Shown: positions 1 through 8,601 of the stretch, in pieces | Numbering within the stretch: position 1 is the first letter of the stretch | How the letters are laid out: every line of letters starts with the position of its first letter | Origin: Marinicella gelatinilytica | Lineage (GTDB): Bacteria; Pseudomonadota; Gammaproteobacteria; Xanthomonadales; Marinicellaceae | Assembly: GCF_026410405.1 (NCBI RefSeq) | Contig: NZ_JAPMLN010000004.1 | Location: 1-64,000, forward strand | Direction: 5' to 3' | Length of the DNA: 64,000 bases | Program-made: the position numbers and the translations under genes | The notes under the pieces: generated by a model | What the model was told of the DNA's origin: nothing | Databases searched by the model: none | Seen by the model: only the letters and a program-made list of their open reading frames with translations

Positions 1-2
1 CT

Positions 3-83
3 GAAATCTACCGCCAACTACCCAACGCCAAAACAGTGGAACAAATAGAACAGTTGTTGCCTGAAAACATCCAGCTCGATTAG
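3..83 (+). CDS. C-terminal end of a gene cut by the window edge
   Basis: Only the last 26 codons are inside the window, in the frame starting at base 3, with a TAG stop at 81-83. The peptide ends PENIQLD and looks like a hydrophilic helical tail. Base composition here is closer to the core genome than to the AT-rich DNA that follows, so this gene may mark the left edge of the AT-rich block. The product cannot be named from so little sequence. The other two forward frames hit stops within 60 bases. Confidence 0.55.
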   Translation, partial: EIYRQLPNAKTVEQIEQLLPENIQLD

Positions 84-442
84 ACACCCACACACAGCTA
101 AACTAAACTATCAACCATGGGGTTCGCTTGGCGCTTACAATATTTTGCCCTTTAGGCTTTTAAATCATAAAATATGCAATTTGATTAGACAATCAGAATT
201 TAAATCCTAGCCTCATAACTCAATGAAAACTGGTTATTAATAAAAGATAAATTAATGAATTCTATTTTTATTAAATAAACTGACAAATTTTTACCATCGG
301 TAAACCTAGCCATAATAGCTAATGACAATAAGATAATTACCTAAAGACATCACGTTATTCACAGCTTATTCCTAGGTTGTATTTCATACAAAGTGCAAAT
401 TATTTGTAACCATCAAGATCGATATTGAAGCTACTTGAAAAA
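84..442. other. AT-rich intergenic stretch without a visible gene
   Basis: No open frame of useful length, tRNA or strong hairpin with a T tract is visible. The stretch lies between the 3' ends of a plus-strand gene and a minus-strand gene, so it should contain terminators, but only a weak 6-bp TTTACC/GGTAAA inverted repeat near 290-304 is seen. Confidence 0.5.
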
Positions 443-958
443 TTAATAACAACTCATCTTATATCCAACGGCATACATTCTAGCCCATCGATTATTGCCA
501 TTGCATGAAATACATTTTGAAACTACATCTTTTTCTTCTAGAGAGTAGCATCCATTTTTTCCATTTACACACACTGAGCGAAGACCGTTATCATTTGCCC
601 AGTTATCAAGTGAATAACAATTACCTAGAATTATATTTCTGGCATTTTCACTTTTAGTTGAATATGCATTTCCTAAACAAGCTTGTACCGCTGAGTCATT
701 GTCTGAGATTTGATAACAAATATCATTTGATGTATCTCTAGACCTTGCTCTTCTTTTATTTTCTTCTTCTCTATCTGTTATGATTTTTGATACCTTATTT
801 TGAGTTTTTTTACTTTCTTTTAGAAAAGTTTTTATATCAATTGTATTGTTACTGTTATCGTTCTTTTCAACTGGTTCTTCAAATAAACTATCTATATCAA
901 TTTCTTGACAAAAAGTTGTAGTAGAGAAAAATATTGATAGGATTGTTAATATTTTCAT
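443..958 (-). CDS. secreted Cys-rich hypothetical protein (171 aa)
   Basis: Not recognised. Residues 1-18 form a classic signal peptide (Lys-2, hydrophobic core, cleavage probably after TTTFCQ), so the product is likely periplasmic or surface exposed. Residues 20-75 are acidic then strongly basic and probably disordered or helical. The C-terminal half holds eight cysteines, consistent with disulfides in an exported protein. Its start overlaps the stop of the upstream DUF1566-like gene by four bases (ATGA type), so the two are translationally coupled and probably work together. AT-rich codon use like its neighbours. The distal gene of a three-gene minus-strand cluster. Confidence 0.6.
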   Translation of the reverse strand: MKILTILSIFFSTTTFCQEIDIDSLFEEPVEKNDNSNNTIDIKTFLKESKKTQNKVSKIITDREEENKRRARSRDTSNDICYQISDNDSAVQACLGNAYSTKSENARNIILGNCYSLDNWANDNGLRSVCVNGKNGCYSLEEKDVVSKCISCNGNNRWARMYAVGYKMSCY

Positions 959-3180
959 TTATCTATCAACTCAATATTTTCAAATGATATTTTTGTGTTT
1001 ATTTTAGTTAATTTTCTGGATGAGCTAATCCCTAGAATGGCACCTTGAGTTTTATTTGTTATAAAACCTAAATCAAACTTTTGTTTTGAAATGTAGTTAT
1101 TACTACTATTTAAAATTACTTCAAAGGTTTTTCCTATGTGTTTAGTTTCAGGTTGGCTAACCATAAATGCGGTAACTTGATATGTTAATGCAATGTCGAA
1201 TTTAGCAGTTATTTTATAATCACCATACTTTGGTTGTATTTTTGGTTTTTGTCTTGGTTTGATAATCAATGAAACTTCTGATTTATCACTGGAGGTTATA
1301 AACTTTAATAGCTTTTCTGAAACGTCATTCCTAACATCAGATTCTTTACTATTCAACTCGCCTGTTATTGAGAATACTGAATCAATTCCGAAGTTTTTGA
1401 TAATGCTTATTTCTATTTCTGACTTCTCTTGACTGGTATTTGCTAATTCATAAGCTTCTTTTAAATGCTCTTTATTGCCAGTAGCATTAAATGCAGATAA
1501 ATAGCCTTTAAAAGTACCCTCCTTAATGAAGGATTTTGATAGCTCTATTTGTTTAACTGCATAAGATTGAACATCTAAAATACAACGAAATGCTAATTTA
1601 AAAACATTTCGACATCTACGAAAATCATCTTCTTTTGGATAGTCAGAATCAATACAAAAATTACAATCTCTCATTCCTAATATGCCAAAGCTACGATTGC
1701 CGCAATAACCACTTGCAACATAGTCTGATGAACTATTATCAAATCTTGCAATATAAGAAAATAGGTTTGAACTCTTTTCAGGAAGTAAGGCATATTCATC
1801 GAGATTTGGAAGCTTCCAATCCGTGCTGCCTAAAAGTTCTAAATTATTACAAATATTTTCTGCTTCACTCTTAGTAACATCTTGAGCATTTATTGGTTGA
1901 TCTTGCCAAATTATTCCGCTTATATATTTTGCTCCAATAAGTGACTTAGTTTTCAATGCGTCAATTGTCTTGTTAATAATATCATTTTGTTTTGCTATGA
2001 TACTTTTATTTAAGTCGTTAACCGTTGAATCTGATAACTCGTCATGACTCCCATTTGTATTTTCTAAATAGTTTTTCAAAATATTATGGAAATCATTACT
2101 AAAATCAATTTTTTCCTCCATTTTATGTTTTAAATGATTGTTATAAAACCTTTCTGAAATCATGTATTGTTGGGCAGTATTGTTTGATACTTTAAAGGCT
2201 CGAAGCAAGTCATCAAAATTAAGTGTTAAATCGTATTTCTTTATTAAATAATCAAAAGTGTTAAAAGTATTATATTTTTCAATTAGTTTATTTTTTATAG
2301 CCAATTTTATATTGTTTTTTAATTCTCCTTGATGCATTTTTTCTAATTGTGAAATCGTAAGATTCTCTAAATTGTTATTGTTGTTCAGAAAATTGGCTAC
2401 TTCTATTTTGGACTCAACAACTGCGATCAGGTTATCAGCATTTACCTTTTGTAAAATTTCTCTTGCTACATTTAACTCTTTAACCCTATTTAAATTATTA
2501 AGCTCTTCTATGGTAAAGTTCGAGATAAGATATTCTGGTATTGATTCTAATTCGTCTGTATTCGATTGATTCAAGTTAAGAAAACTGTTTTTGAACTTAG
2601 ATATTAACTTTCTATAATCAGTTATCTCGATTACGTCTATTAAATGATATTTTCTATTTCTCTTTTGTTCAAATTTAACAACAAACCCATTTTGGTTAAA
2701 CTTTTTGTTAACTTCATCAAAATTACTTTTAGAAAGATCTCTTATCAGAGGTCTGAAGTTTACAAGTCCTTTTTTATCCACTAAATAAACAAGATAACAA
2801 AAATAATCACCCTTTACCATACTGTATGATTGGCAATCCTTTTTCATATAAAACTCATAAAATTCCGGGCTATGCTTTTTTAGTTTAGAGTTTTTATTTA
2901 ATTTAGGTAAGTATACTTTTCTGACTTTGGCTTTTCTGAAAATGTTATTAACTTTTATATATTTGTCGCCTTTTTCATAGGTAACAAATATCAATTCATT
3001 ATTAATTTTGTCGAACAAGATAGTATAAAAATCTTCTCTAGTAATACTATTTTTACTGTTTACAAATTCAATAACTCTTGACTCTTTAAAAGACTGAGAA
3101 GTTTTCTTTTGTTTGGATAATACACAGCTTGAAAAAATTATTAAAAAAAAGAACAAGATTATTCTATTATAATCAGTCAT
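955..3180 (-). CDS. large lipoprotein with a DUF1566-like domain
   Basis: I place the start at the Met at 3180 (741 aa) because a GGAG lies seven bases upstream and the N-terminus then reads as a lipoprotein signal with FSSC as lipobox. The frame stays open to an ATG at 3252 with an AAGG upstream, giving 765 aa. The middle of the protein (about residues 440-560 of the long form) has a DUF1566/Lcl-type region: an IIWQD strand, DWKLPNLDEY resembling the W-x-LPT-x-EL motif, and a Cys-rich end (CGN, CNFC, FRC). That fold is common in secreted proteins of unknown role. The rest is helical and Lys/Asn-rich, with no family I recognise. The stop overlaps the next gene by four bases. AT-rich, suggesting transfer. 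Confidence 0.6.
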   Translation of the reverse strand: MTDYNRIILFFFLIIFSSCVLSKQKKTSQSFKESRVIEFVNSKNSITREDFYTILFDKINNELIFVTYEKGDKYIKVNNIFRKAKVRKVYLPKLNKNSKLKKHSPEFYEFYMKKDCQSYSMVKGDYFCYLVYLVDKKGLVNFRPLIRDLSKSNFDEVNKKFNQNGFVVKFEQKRNRKYHLIDVIEITDYRKLISKFKNSFLNLNQSNTDELESIPEYLISNFTIEELNNLNRVKELNVAREILQKVNADNLIAVVESKIEVANFLNNNNNLENLTISQLEKMHQGELKNNIKLAIKNKLIEKYNTFNTFDYLIKKYDLTLNFDDLLRAFKVSNNTAQQYMISERFYNNHLKHKMEEKIDFSNDFHNILKNYLENTNGSHDELSDSTVNDLNKSIIAKQNDIINKTIDALKTKSLIGAKYISGIIWQDQPINAQDVTKSEAENICNNLELLGSTDWKLPNLDEYALLPEKSSNLFSYIARFDNSSSDYVASGYCGNRSFGILGMRDCNFCIDSDYPKEDDFRRCRNVFKLAFRCILDVQSYAVKQIELSKSFIKEGTFKGYLSAFNATGNKEHLKEAYELANTSQEKSEIEISIIKNFGIDSVFSITGELNSKESDVRNDVSEKLLKFITSSDKSEVSLIIKPRQKPKIQPKYGDYKITAKFDIALTYQVTAFMVSQPETKHIGKTFEVILNSSNNYISKQKFDLGFITNKTQGAILGISSSRKLTKINTKISFENIELIDK

Positions 3181-3280
3181 TAAAATACTCCATACTTTAT
3201 TATTCAGCTTAGATATGGAGTTCAGGGAAGTAAATATTATTGCATTATTCATAAAGACTACCTTTTAAATATTTATTATT

Positions 3281-3706
3281 TTATTTTGGTTTGCTAACTA
3301 AATACCAAAAAACACCAAACATAATTGGAGGCACAAAAAGCGCAGGTAAAACAAACCACAGATATTCAGATTGATAAAAACACAACTCTTCACTACATTG
3401 ACTAATCAATCTAAAGTAGACAGCTAAAGTTATAATTAGAGTTGGCGGGATGATGTATGCATACAATAATCTAATATTTTTACGCTGATAGATGATATGC
3501 ATTGGTATCCCAATTATGATTATGACTATATATGAAATTAGCATCAGCGTAATTCCAAACATTAACAACTTTATTAATAAACTAGCCCCAGAATTATCAT
3601 TTTTTGCAATAGTCATGAAAAATACCACGCCTATTAAAATTCCTATAAAGAACGTTGGTACAGGGGATAGCAATACTGCCTTAAGTGTTCTAGTGTTTTT
3701 TATCAT
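3281..3706 (-). CDS. small four-helix membrane protein, unknown function
   Basis: Not recognised. 141 residues with four clear hydrophobic segments (about residues 9-32, 42-70, 80-98 and 115-137), short basic loops and Lys-Pro-Lys at the C-terminus, so an inner-membrane protein. It is the first gene of the minus-strand cluster and lies 100 bases upstream of the lipoprotein gene. Two cysteines lie in the loop between helices 3 and 4. A possible short overlapping frame on the plus strand is less likely because it has no start signal and an unnatural hydrophobic composition. Confidence 0.55.
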   Translation of the reverse strand: MIKNTRTLKAVLLSPVPTFFIGILIGVVFFMTIAKNDNSGASLLIKLLMFGITLMLISYIVIIIIGIPMHIIYQRKNIRLLYAYIIPPTLIITLAVYFRLISQCSEELCFYQSEYLWFVLPALFVPPIMFGVFWYLVSKPK

Positions 3707-3746
3707 GATTTTTCATTTTTCTAATTCTTATTTGTTTTATCTATGA

Positions 3747-4438
3747 ATATATTTAACATCCGTATTTAAATTACTTACAAAGCACATATATGTTTTTAGT
3801 AATAAAGCTTATTATTGACAACCTTAACTTAAATTTAGTTATATTAAACTAATAATTTACCAATTAAACACCCACGAAAAACAAAAACAATTTTTCAAAA
3901 AATATTATCTGTTCGAAGTAGGACGGGTAATTTTCTAACAGAATTTTAGCTTTATGCGGATACATGACGGGGTGAAGCTACTGAGAAACCATCTCTAAAT
4001 TAATTTAAAAATCTTTCATACAATTGCATTTGAGATGGCTAATGCACAGAGTTATTAGTATAGCCAATATTAAATGTTTGAAATCGGATGCGATTTTAGT
4101 TGCTAATTGTGCAGTTGACTTGTATCGCGACGTTCGTCCGGTTTAAGCAGAACAGGTAGTAATAATGAAAATTGAAAACAAACAAAATTAAGCAAAAATT
4201 TCTTACTTAGATACAGGAGTAAAGATAGTGCCATAACGCTAATATGAAAATTACTTTAATTAGAGCTACTAACATTAAGCAAAAAACTGATAAGCTAAGC
4301 ATATTATAACTATTATCATGTAGCCAGCATATTGGGAGGCTTTATTCGTGATTTATTTTGAACATAGGATAGAAATCAATGGAGTCATTTCTTCTTATTT
4401 TATTAGCACCGCCTTAATTATTTCTGCTTGGATGATAC
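3747..4438. other. long AT-rich non-coding stretch
   Basis: About 690 bases between divergent genes with no credible ORF. It must hold promoters for the sigma factor on the right and the membrane-protein gene on the left. Visible items are a 7-bp inverted repeat CCATCTC/GAGATGG (about 3989-3995 and 4032-4038), a GGGAGG tract near 4335, and a TGGAGTCATT copy at 4380 that is the reverse complement of sequence just after the sigma start codon. No RNA family could be recognised. Confidence 0.4.
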
Positions 4439-5020
4439 ATGAGCAATGACTCCAATTTGACAACTTTATTATTTTCCTGGGCTTCTGGAGACGCTTGTAG
4501 TGGTGAACGCTTAAAAACGCTCATCTATCATCATTGTCATGTTATTTGTAAAAATCATATCAACAACAAACGCAGCAAGAATGAGTCCTCTGACAAGGAT
4601 ATTTTAGATTCTTTAAATACCACCTCATTATTACATAATGCCTTGTTAAGCTTAGTACCTCCAAAAGAATTATATGAGAATCGTGACCAACTTTTTGATT
4701 ACCTTTCAATTTTTATTCGAAACTCGATGGTTGATGAAATCAGAAAGAAATCAGCGCAAAAACGTGGGGGAAACCTTGAGCATATATCTTTAACATCTTT
4801 TATGGCCGTAGGTAAGCAAGATGAGTTTCTGCAGTTAGATATGGCGCTCAACAGTTTAGCTAAAGAATCTAAAGAATGTGCTCGAATATTAAATTGGCGT
4901 TATTTTATTGGCCTATCAGTTGATGAAATTGTTGAATTAACCGGTAGTAAGAAGAGCCATATTTACAAGCAAATCAAAGCCGGTAAGGCTTTCGTAATTT
5001 CTGAAATGAATAGCTCATGA
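4439..5020 (+). CDS. ECF-type sigma-70 factor (TIGR02999-like)
   Basis: 193 residues with the layout of the extracytoplasmic-function sigma subfamily often paired with Ser/Thr kinases. Region 2 spans roughly residues 15-100 and includes a FIRNSMVDEIRKKSAQ segment that matches the -10 recognition part. Region 4 spans about 130-185, beginning LDMALNSLAKESKECARI, followed by a helix-turn-helix (GLSVDEIVELTGSKKSHIYKQI). There is no membrane segment, so it is cytoplasmic. It lies 144 bases upstream of a membrane Ser/Thr kinase with TPRs in the same direction. In this subfamily such kinases are thought to control the sigma factor, so the pair probably forms one signalling unit. The start is supported by length and a weak GGAT upstream. 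AT-rich. Confidence 0.85.
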   Translation: MSNDSNLTTLLFSWASGDACSGERLKTLIYHHCHVICKNHINNKRSKNESSDKDILDSLNTTSLLHNALLSLVPPKELYENRDQLFDYLSIFIRNSMVDEIRKKSAQKRGGNLEHISLTSFMAVGKQDEFLQLDMALNSLAKESKECARILNWRYFIGLSVDEIVELTGSKKSHIYKQIKAGKAFVISEMNSS

Positions 5021-5164
5021 CTTTACATACTCTGTACTTATGGTGTTTATGCTTAAACATCCATTCAATCGTTAGATTCTATTATTTTCGCACTATCCAA
5101 TTAGCACATATAAAAGTGCTTAACCACCATACTTAAACTTTAAACAAAATCTTGTAATTGACTT

Positions 5165-7957
5165 ATGAAAAAATATAAAAATGCATATCAATTATTTCTT
5201 CATTTAGTTGATGAAGATACGTCTTTGTTAAAACGAAATTTAGATGAATTGGTAGATAGAAGTGAGCCCTTGTACAACGAGACCCTTAAGTTAATTAACA
5301 TCCATATCAAACAGAAAAACGACACCCTGATCGCCCCTTTGATACATCGCAATGCAACTCAGTTATTGGGCGATAAAGAAATTGAGCACATGGAGGGACA
5401 GCAACTCGGCGTTTATCAGCTTGAAAAAAAACTAGGTGCTGGTGGTATGTCTGTTGTTTACCTTGCGAAACGTAATGATGGCGAATTGGAGCAGATGGTC
5501 GCTATAAAAGTTATTAAACCTTCGGTTTTAAAGCTAACAGGAATCAATTTCTTAAATCGGGAAGCTCAAATTTTAGAAAACCTCAAACATCCCAATGTAG
5601 CTACAATTCATAATATTGATCGAACTTCAGAAGGTTTACCATTTATTGTTATGGAGTTTGTCAATGGCCTGCCCATTGATGAGTTCTGCGAAATGAATAA
5701 ATTATCTTTCCAAGAGCGACTTAAAATTTTTAAAACCTTATGTGAGGCCGTTGAAGCCGTCCATGCAAAAGCCATTATTCATGCTGATATTAAACCATCC
5801 AACATATTAGTTAATAATAATGGCGTTCTTAAGCTCATGGACTTTGGGATCGCAAGAGGCTTACAACGAGATGAACAGCACGTTGAAATTGCAGCAGCGA
5901 GTATAAATTATGCGAGTCCAGAACAGTTACATGGGCTCCCATTGTCTACAGCATCGGACGTGTTTAGTTTAGGAAAAGTTGCAAATAAAATATTTTTAGA
6001 ATGTGAATTTGAAAATTTTCAATCAAAAAGAGTTTTAAAGTGGCTTATTGACCAGGCAACATCTAAACAGCTTTCAGAAAGAAAAATAACCATTGAAACT
6101 TTAATAAAAGCAATCGACGCTTTACAAAAAAATAAACGGGTTGAAAACTATCCATACAATAGACATGAAAAAGTTTCTTTTTTGATAAAAGCTAATCCAT
6201 TAAAGATAGGTCTTTCTACATTAATTTTTGTGTTCCTTGCCAGCCTGTCCGTAGTAACTTACTCAAAAAATAAAATGATTAGGCATGAAAAAAATATAGC
6301 AGAAGAAACAGCAAGCTTCCTGGAATCAATATTTCAATTCGCAGATCCTTCTAATGGGATTGCATACGATGTTTCACTTGAAGAGTTATTAGATAAAAGC
6401 AACATTAACTTAGTGACTAAACACTTTAGTGACGATAAGTCAGAACAAAGAATTCGGATTGCACTGGCAAATGCGTATTTAGGTTTAGGAAAGACTGAAA
6501 AGACAAAAGAGCAAATTGAGTTGATGGGCAAAGACATAACTTCTCATGATTACCTTAGAACAGTTGGGCGTTTGTATTTAAGAATTGGCGATTATACTGA
6601 GGCTGTCAAAATCTACGAAAACCTTTTACTCGAAAAAGATCTAAAGCTTCCAGTACGATTAGATGTATTTGAAGGTTTAATCATAGGACTAACTTATCTT
6701 AATGAGTTAGAAAAGGCTGAAAACTATATTACAAAATTAGAAAAAGTAGTTAGAACATACAATCCGGAAAATGGGCGAGAAATCATTCTCAAAGCGTCTG
6801 CTTATGTTAGTGTAAAGAAAGCTGACCACCAGTTAACAGTTGAACTATATGAGGAGTTACTTAAGGTTATAGACCCTTCCAATCGTGCTGAGATATCAAA
6901 AACACTATTTCATTTAGGTTCTTCTTATGAGGAGCTTGGCGATTTTGAAAAGTCACATGAAATGTATAAACAAGCCATCAAGCTTGACGAAGAAATATTT
7001 GGTAAAAATCACCCTGTTACTGCAATGGGATACAGTTCAATCGCTTATTTACATGAAACGATGGGACAATCTGATAAATCAATTTCAACGTATCAAAAAG
7101 CAATTGACATATTTAATGATGCTTATCCAGACGGACATCCCGAATTAGCAAATATGTTGAATAATCAAGCGTACTCTTACAAACAATTAGGGCAGTACGA
7201 GCTGGCATTTCAGCTGCAACTATCAGCTCTTGAGATGATAAAGAAGTTTTTAGACGAAAGTCATCCACGAATAGCCAATATACAAAACTCAATTGGTGTA
7301 ACGCTAAATCAGCTAAAAAAATATGATGAATCTGCTAAGTATTACCAGTTAGCTTATCAATCTCGAATTCAATCATTAGGTGCAGACCATTTAGATATTC
7401 ACATAAGTCATATTAATTTAGCGCAGGCAGAGAAATCCAGGAAAAATTTTGATGAAGCTCATCGTCATATCGATCGCGCTATTGAGATAGTAACAAATAA
7501 GCTTGGTTCGGATAATTATAAACTGATCAATCCGTTGTCTGTAAAAGCCAGTATATTTCGAGAAACAGGAAATTTAGACCAAGCGATACAGTTGGAATTG
7601 CATGTTGTTGAAGTAGCCAAGAAATCTTTAGGGGAAGAACACTGGCATATTTCATTATATTTCAATCAGCTTTCACTCAGCTATTTTAAGGCCTTAAAAT
7701 TTGATTTGGCAATAGAGGCAATAGAAATGGCAATCCAAAATTTACAAAAGCAAAAAAAGTATGACGAGACTCTGCTAGGTGATTTTTATGTCAATAAGGG
7801 AAAGTACTTATTCAAGCAGGGTAAAACCTCTCAAAGTTTAAGCTGGCTAGAAAATGGCTTAAGACTCTATCAAGCAAACAAATCAAGCAAAATAGAGAAA
7901 ACCAAAGATTTGATTAACCAGGTTTCTCAAGCAGGGACACAAATTAATAAGATATAA
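5165..7957 (+). CDS. membrane-anchored Ser/Thr protein kinase with C-terminal TPR array
   Basis: 930 residues. Residues 1-80 form a helical region. The kinase domain spans about 83-320: glycine loop GAGGMS at 91-96, catalytic Lys115 in VAIK, alpha-C Glu133, catalytic loop HADIKPSN (Asp208, Asn213), DFG at 226-228, and SPE at 251-253. The loop has Ala where HRD kinases have Arg, so activation-loop control may differ. A single membrane helix lies at about 347-366. After it come many tetratricopeptide repeats to about residue 915, with the spaced Ala/Gly/Tyr pattern (for example SIAYLHETMGQSDKSISTYQKA). Predicted topology: cytoplasmic kinase and periplasmic TPR sensor. It follows the ECF sigma gene and is probably its regulator. 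Confidence 0.9.
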   Translation: MKKYKNAYQLFLHLVDEDTSLLKRNLDELVDRSEPLYNETLKLINIHIKQKNDTLIAPLIHRNATQLLGDKEIEHMEGQQLGVYQLEKKLGAGGMSVVYLAKRNDGELEQMVAIKVIKPSVLKLTGINFLNREAQILENLKHPNVATIHNIDRTSEGLPFIVMEFVNGLPIDEFCEMNKLSFQERLKIFKTLCEAVEAVHAKAIIHADIKPSNILVNNNGVLKLMDFGIARGLQRDEQHVEIAAASINYASPEQLHGLPLSTASDVFSLGKVANKIFLECEFENFQSKRVLKWLIDQATSKQLSERKITIETLIKAIDALQKNKRVENYPYNRHEKVSFLIKANPLKIGLSTLIFVFLASLSVVTYSKNKMIRHEKNIAEETASFLESIFQFADPSNGIAYDVSLEELLDKSNINLVTKHFSDDKSEQRIRIALANAYLGLGKTEKTKEQIELMGKDITSHDYLRTVGRLYLRIGDYTEAVKIYENLLLEKDLKLPVRLDVFEGLIIGLTYLNELEKAENYITKLEKVVRTYNPENGREIILKASAYVSVKKADHQLTVELYEELLKVIDPSNRAEISKTLFHLGSSYEELGDFEKSHEMYKQAIKLDEEIFGKNHPVTAMGYSSIAYLHETMGQSDKSISTYQKAIDIFNDAYPDGHPELANMLNNQAYSYKQLGQYELAFQLQLSALEMIKKFLDESHPRIANIQNSIGVTLNQLKKYDESAKYYQLAYQSRIQSLGADHLDIHISHINLAQAEKSRKNFDEAHRHIDRAIEIVTNKLGSDNYKLINPLSVKASIFRETGNLDQAIQLELHVVEVAKKSLGEEHWHISLYFNQLSLSYFKALKFDLAIEAIEMAIQNLQKQKKYDETLLGDFYVNKGKYLFKQGKTSQSLSWLENGLRLYQANKSSKIEKTKDLINQVSQAGTQINKI

Positions 7958-8160
7958 AGATTAACTGATAATGTCAAGATTCAAAAGCACTCCAAACTTT
8001 ATGATAGTGAGAATTAGTTAGGAATCTGCTGTGATATTATTTTCTTGTCACACACTTTATAGTCAATGATAATTTTTGTAATGTCAGGGTGGTGAAAAAT
8101 TCACTCAAGATTCTAACTAATAAAGAATGAAGTTCTAAAGTACTGTATAGAAGTGATAAA

Positions 8161-8236
8161 TGGTGCCCGGTGGCGGAATCGAACCACCGACACGGGGATT
8201 TTCAATCCCCTGCTCTACCGACTGAGCTAACCGGGC
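8161..8236 (-). tRNA. tRNA-Phe (GAA)
   Basis: The reverse strand folds as a 76-base tRNA with a 7-bp acceptor stem (GCCCGGT/ACCGGGC), D arm with AGCTCAGTCGGTAGAGC, anticodon stem GGGGA/TCCCC enclosing TTGAAAA, T arm GGTTCGATTCC, and an encoded CCA at 8161-8163. The anticodon GAA reads Phe codons. Its 3' end faces the AT-rich block. Confidence 0.97.
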
Positions 8237-8275
8237 TAAGGTGTGGTCAGGCTGATGCCTGATTTGAGAACGCGA

Positions 8276-8304
8276 ATTATAGTAAGCTGTTATAACGGTG
8301 TCAA
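8276..8304 (-). promoter_or_regulatory. consensus sigma-70 promoter of tRNA-Phe
   Basis: On the minus strand TTGACA (8304-8299) and TATAAT (8281-8276) are both perfect consensus hexamers separated by 17 bases. A GC-rich discriminator (TCGCG) follows, as is usual for stable-RNA promoters under stringent control. The leader to the tRNA is about 33 bases and contains a CAGGC/GCCTG hairpin near 8248-8261. Confidence 0.88.
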
Positions 8305-8337
8305 ACTATAATTGTTTTTTGTTGTTTTATAGACTGT

Positions 8338-8601
8338 TTAGTCTTCACTGAAACCTTCGGGTGTAACGTCTTCGCCTTCAAACAAAAAAGCGCGCATTTT
8401 ATCTTCTAGAATTTTGCGGTGCTCAGGGTCAATGGGCGATAGATGGTTTTCGTTGATAATCATGGTTTGCAGCGTCAGCCATTCTTGCCAAAATTTAAGA
8501 CTGATAGTGTTCTTTATCTTTTCGCCCAATTCGCCCGGATAGGGTCGATACGGGATTGGTTCCTGGTCTGCGCCATATTTAAGGCAAGTGATGGTTGTCA
8601 T
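8338..8601 (-). CDS. yggX: probable Fe(2+)-trafficking protein YggX
   Basis: 87 residues matching the YggX family in length and pattern: an N-terminal Cys6, PYPGELGEKI, FWQEW, QTMIINENHL, and a C-terminal AFLFEGEDV motif. Family members are linked to iron supply for, and oxidative protection of, iron-sulfur proteins in the cytoplasm. The 5' end overlaps the mutY stop by 23 bases. mutY-yggX is a recurrent gammaproteobacterial pair, and MutY is itself an Fe-S protein. Transcribed last in the ftsY-mutY-yggX run, ending before the tRNA-Phe promoter. Confidence 0.93.
   Translation of the reverse strand: MTTITCLKYGADQEPIPYRPYPGELGEKIKNTISLKFWQEWLTLQTMIINENHLSPIDPEHRKILEDKMRAFLFEGEDVTPEGFSED

Noticed and set aside
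1635..2569. Plus-strand ORFs opposite the DUF1566-like lipoprotein
   Set aside because: Short, without ribosome binding sites, and expected by chance in AT-rich coding DNA.
8161..8185. tRNA-Phe 3' end as an active attachment site
   Set aside because: No second copy of this sequence and no integrase were found in the window, so only adjacency to the AT-rich block is reported.
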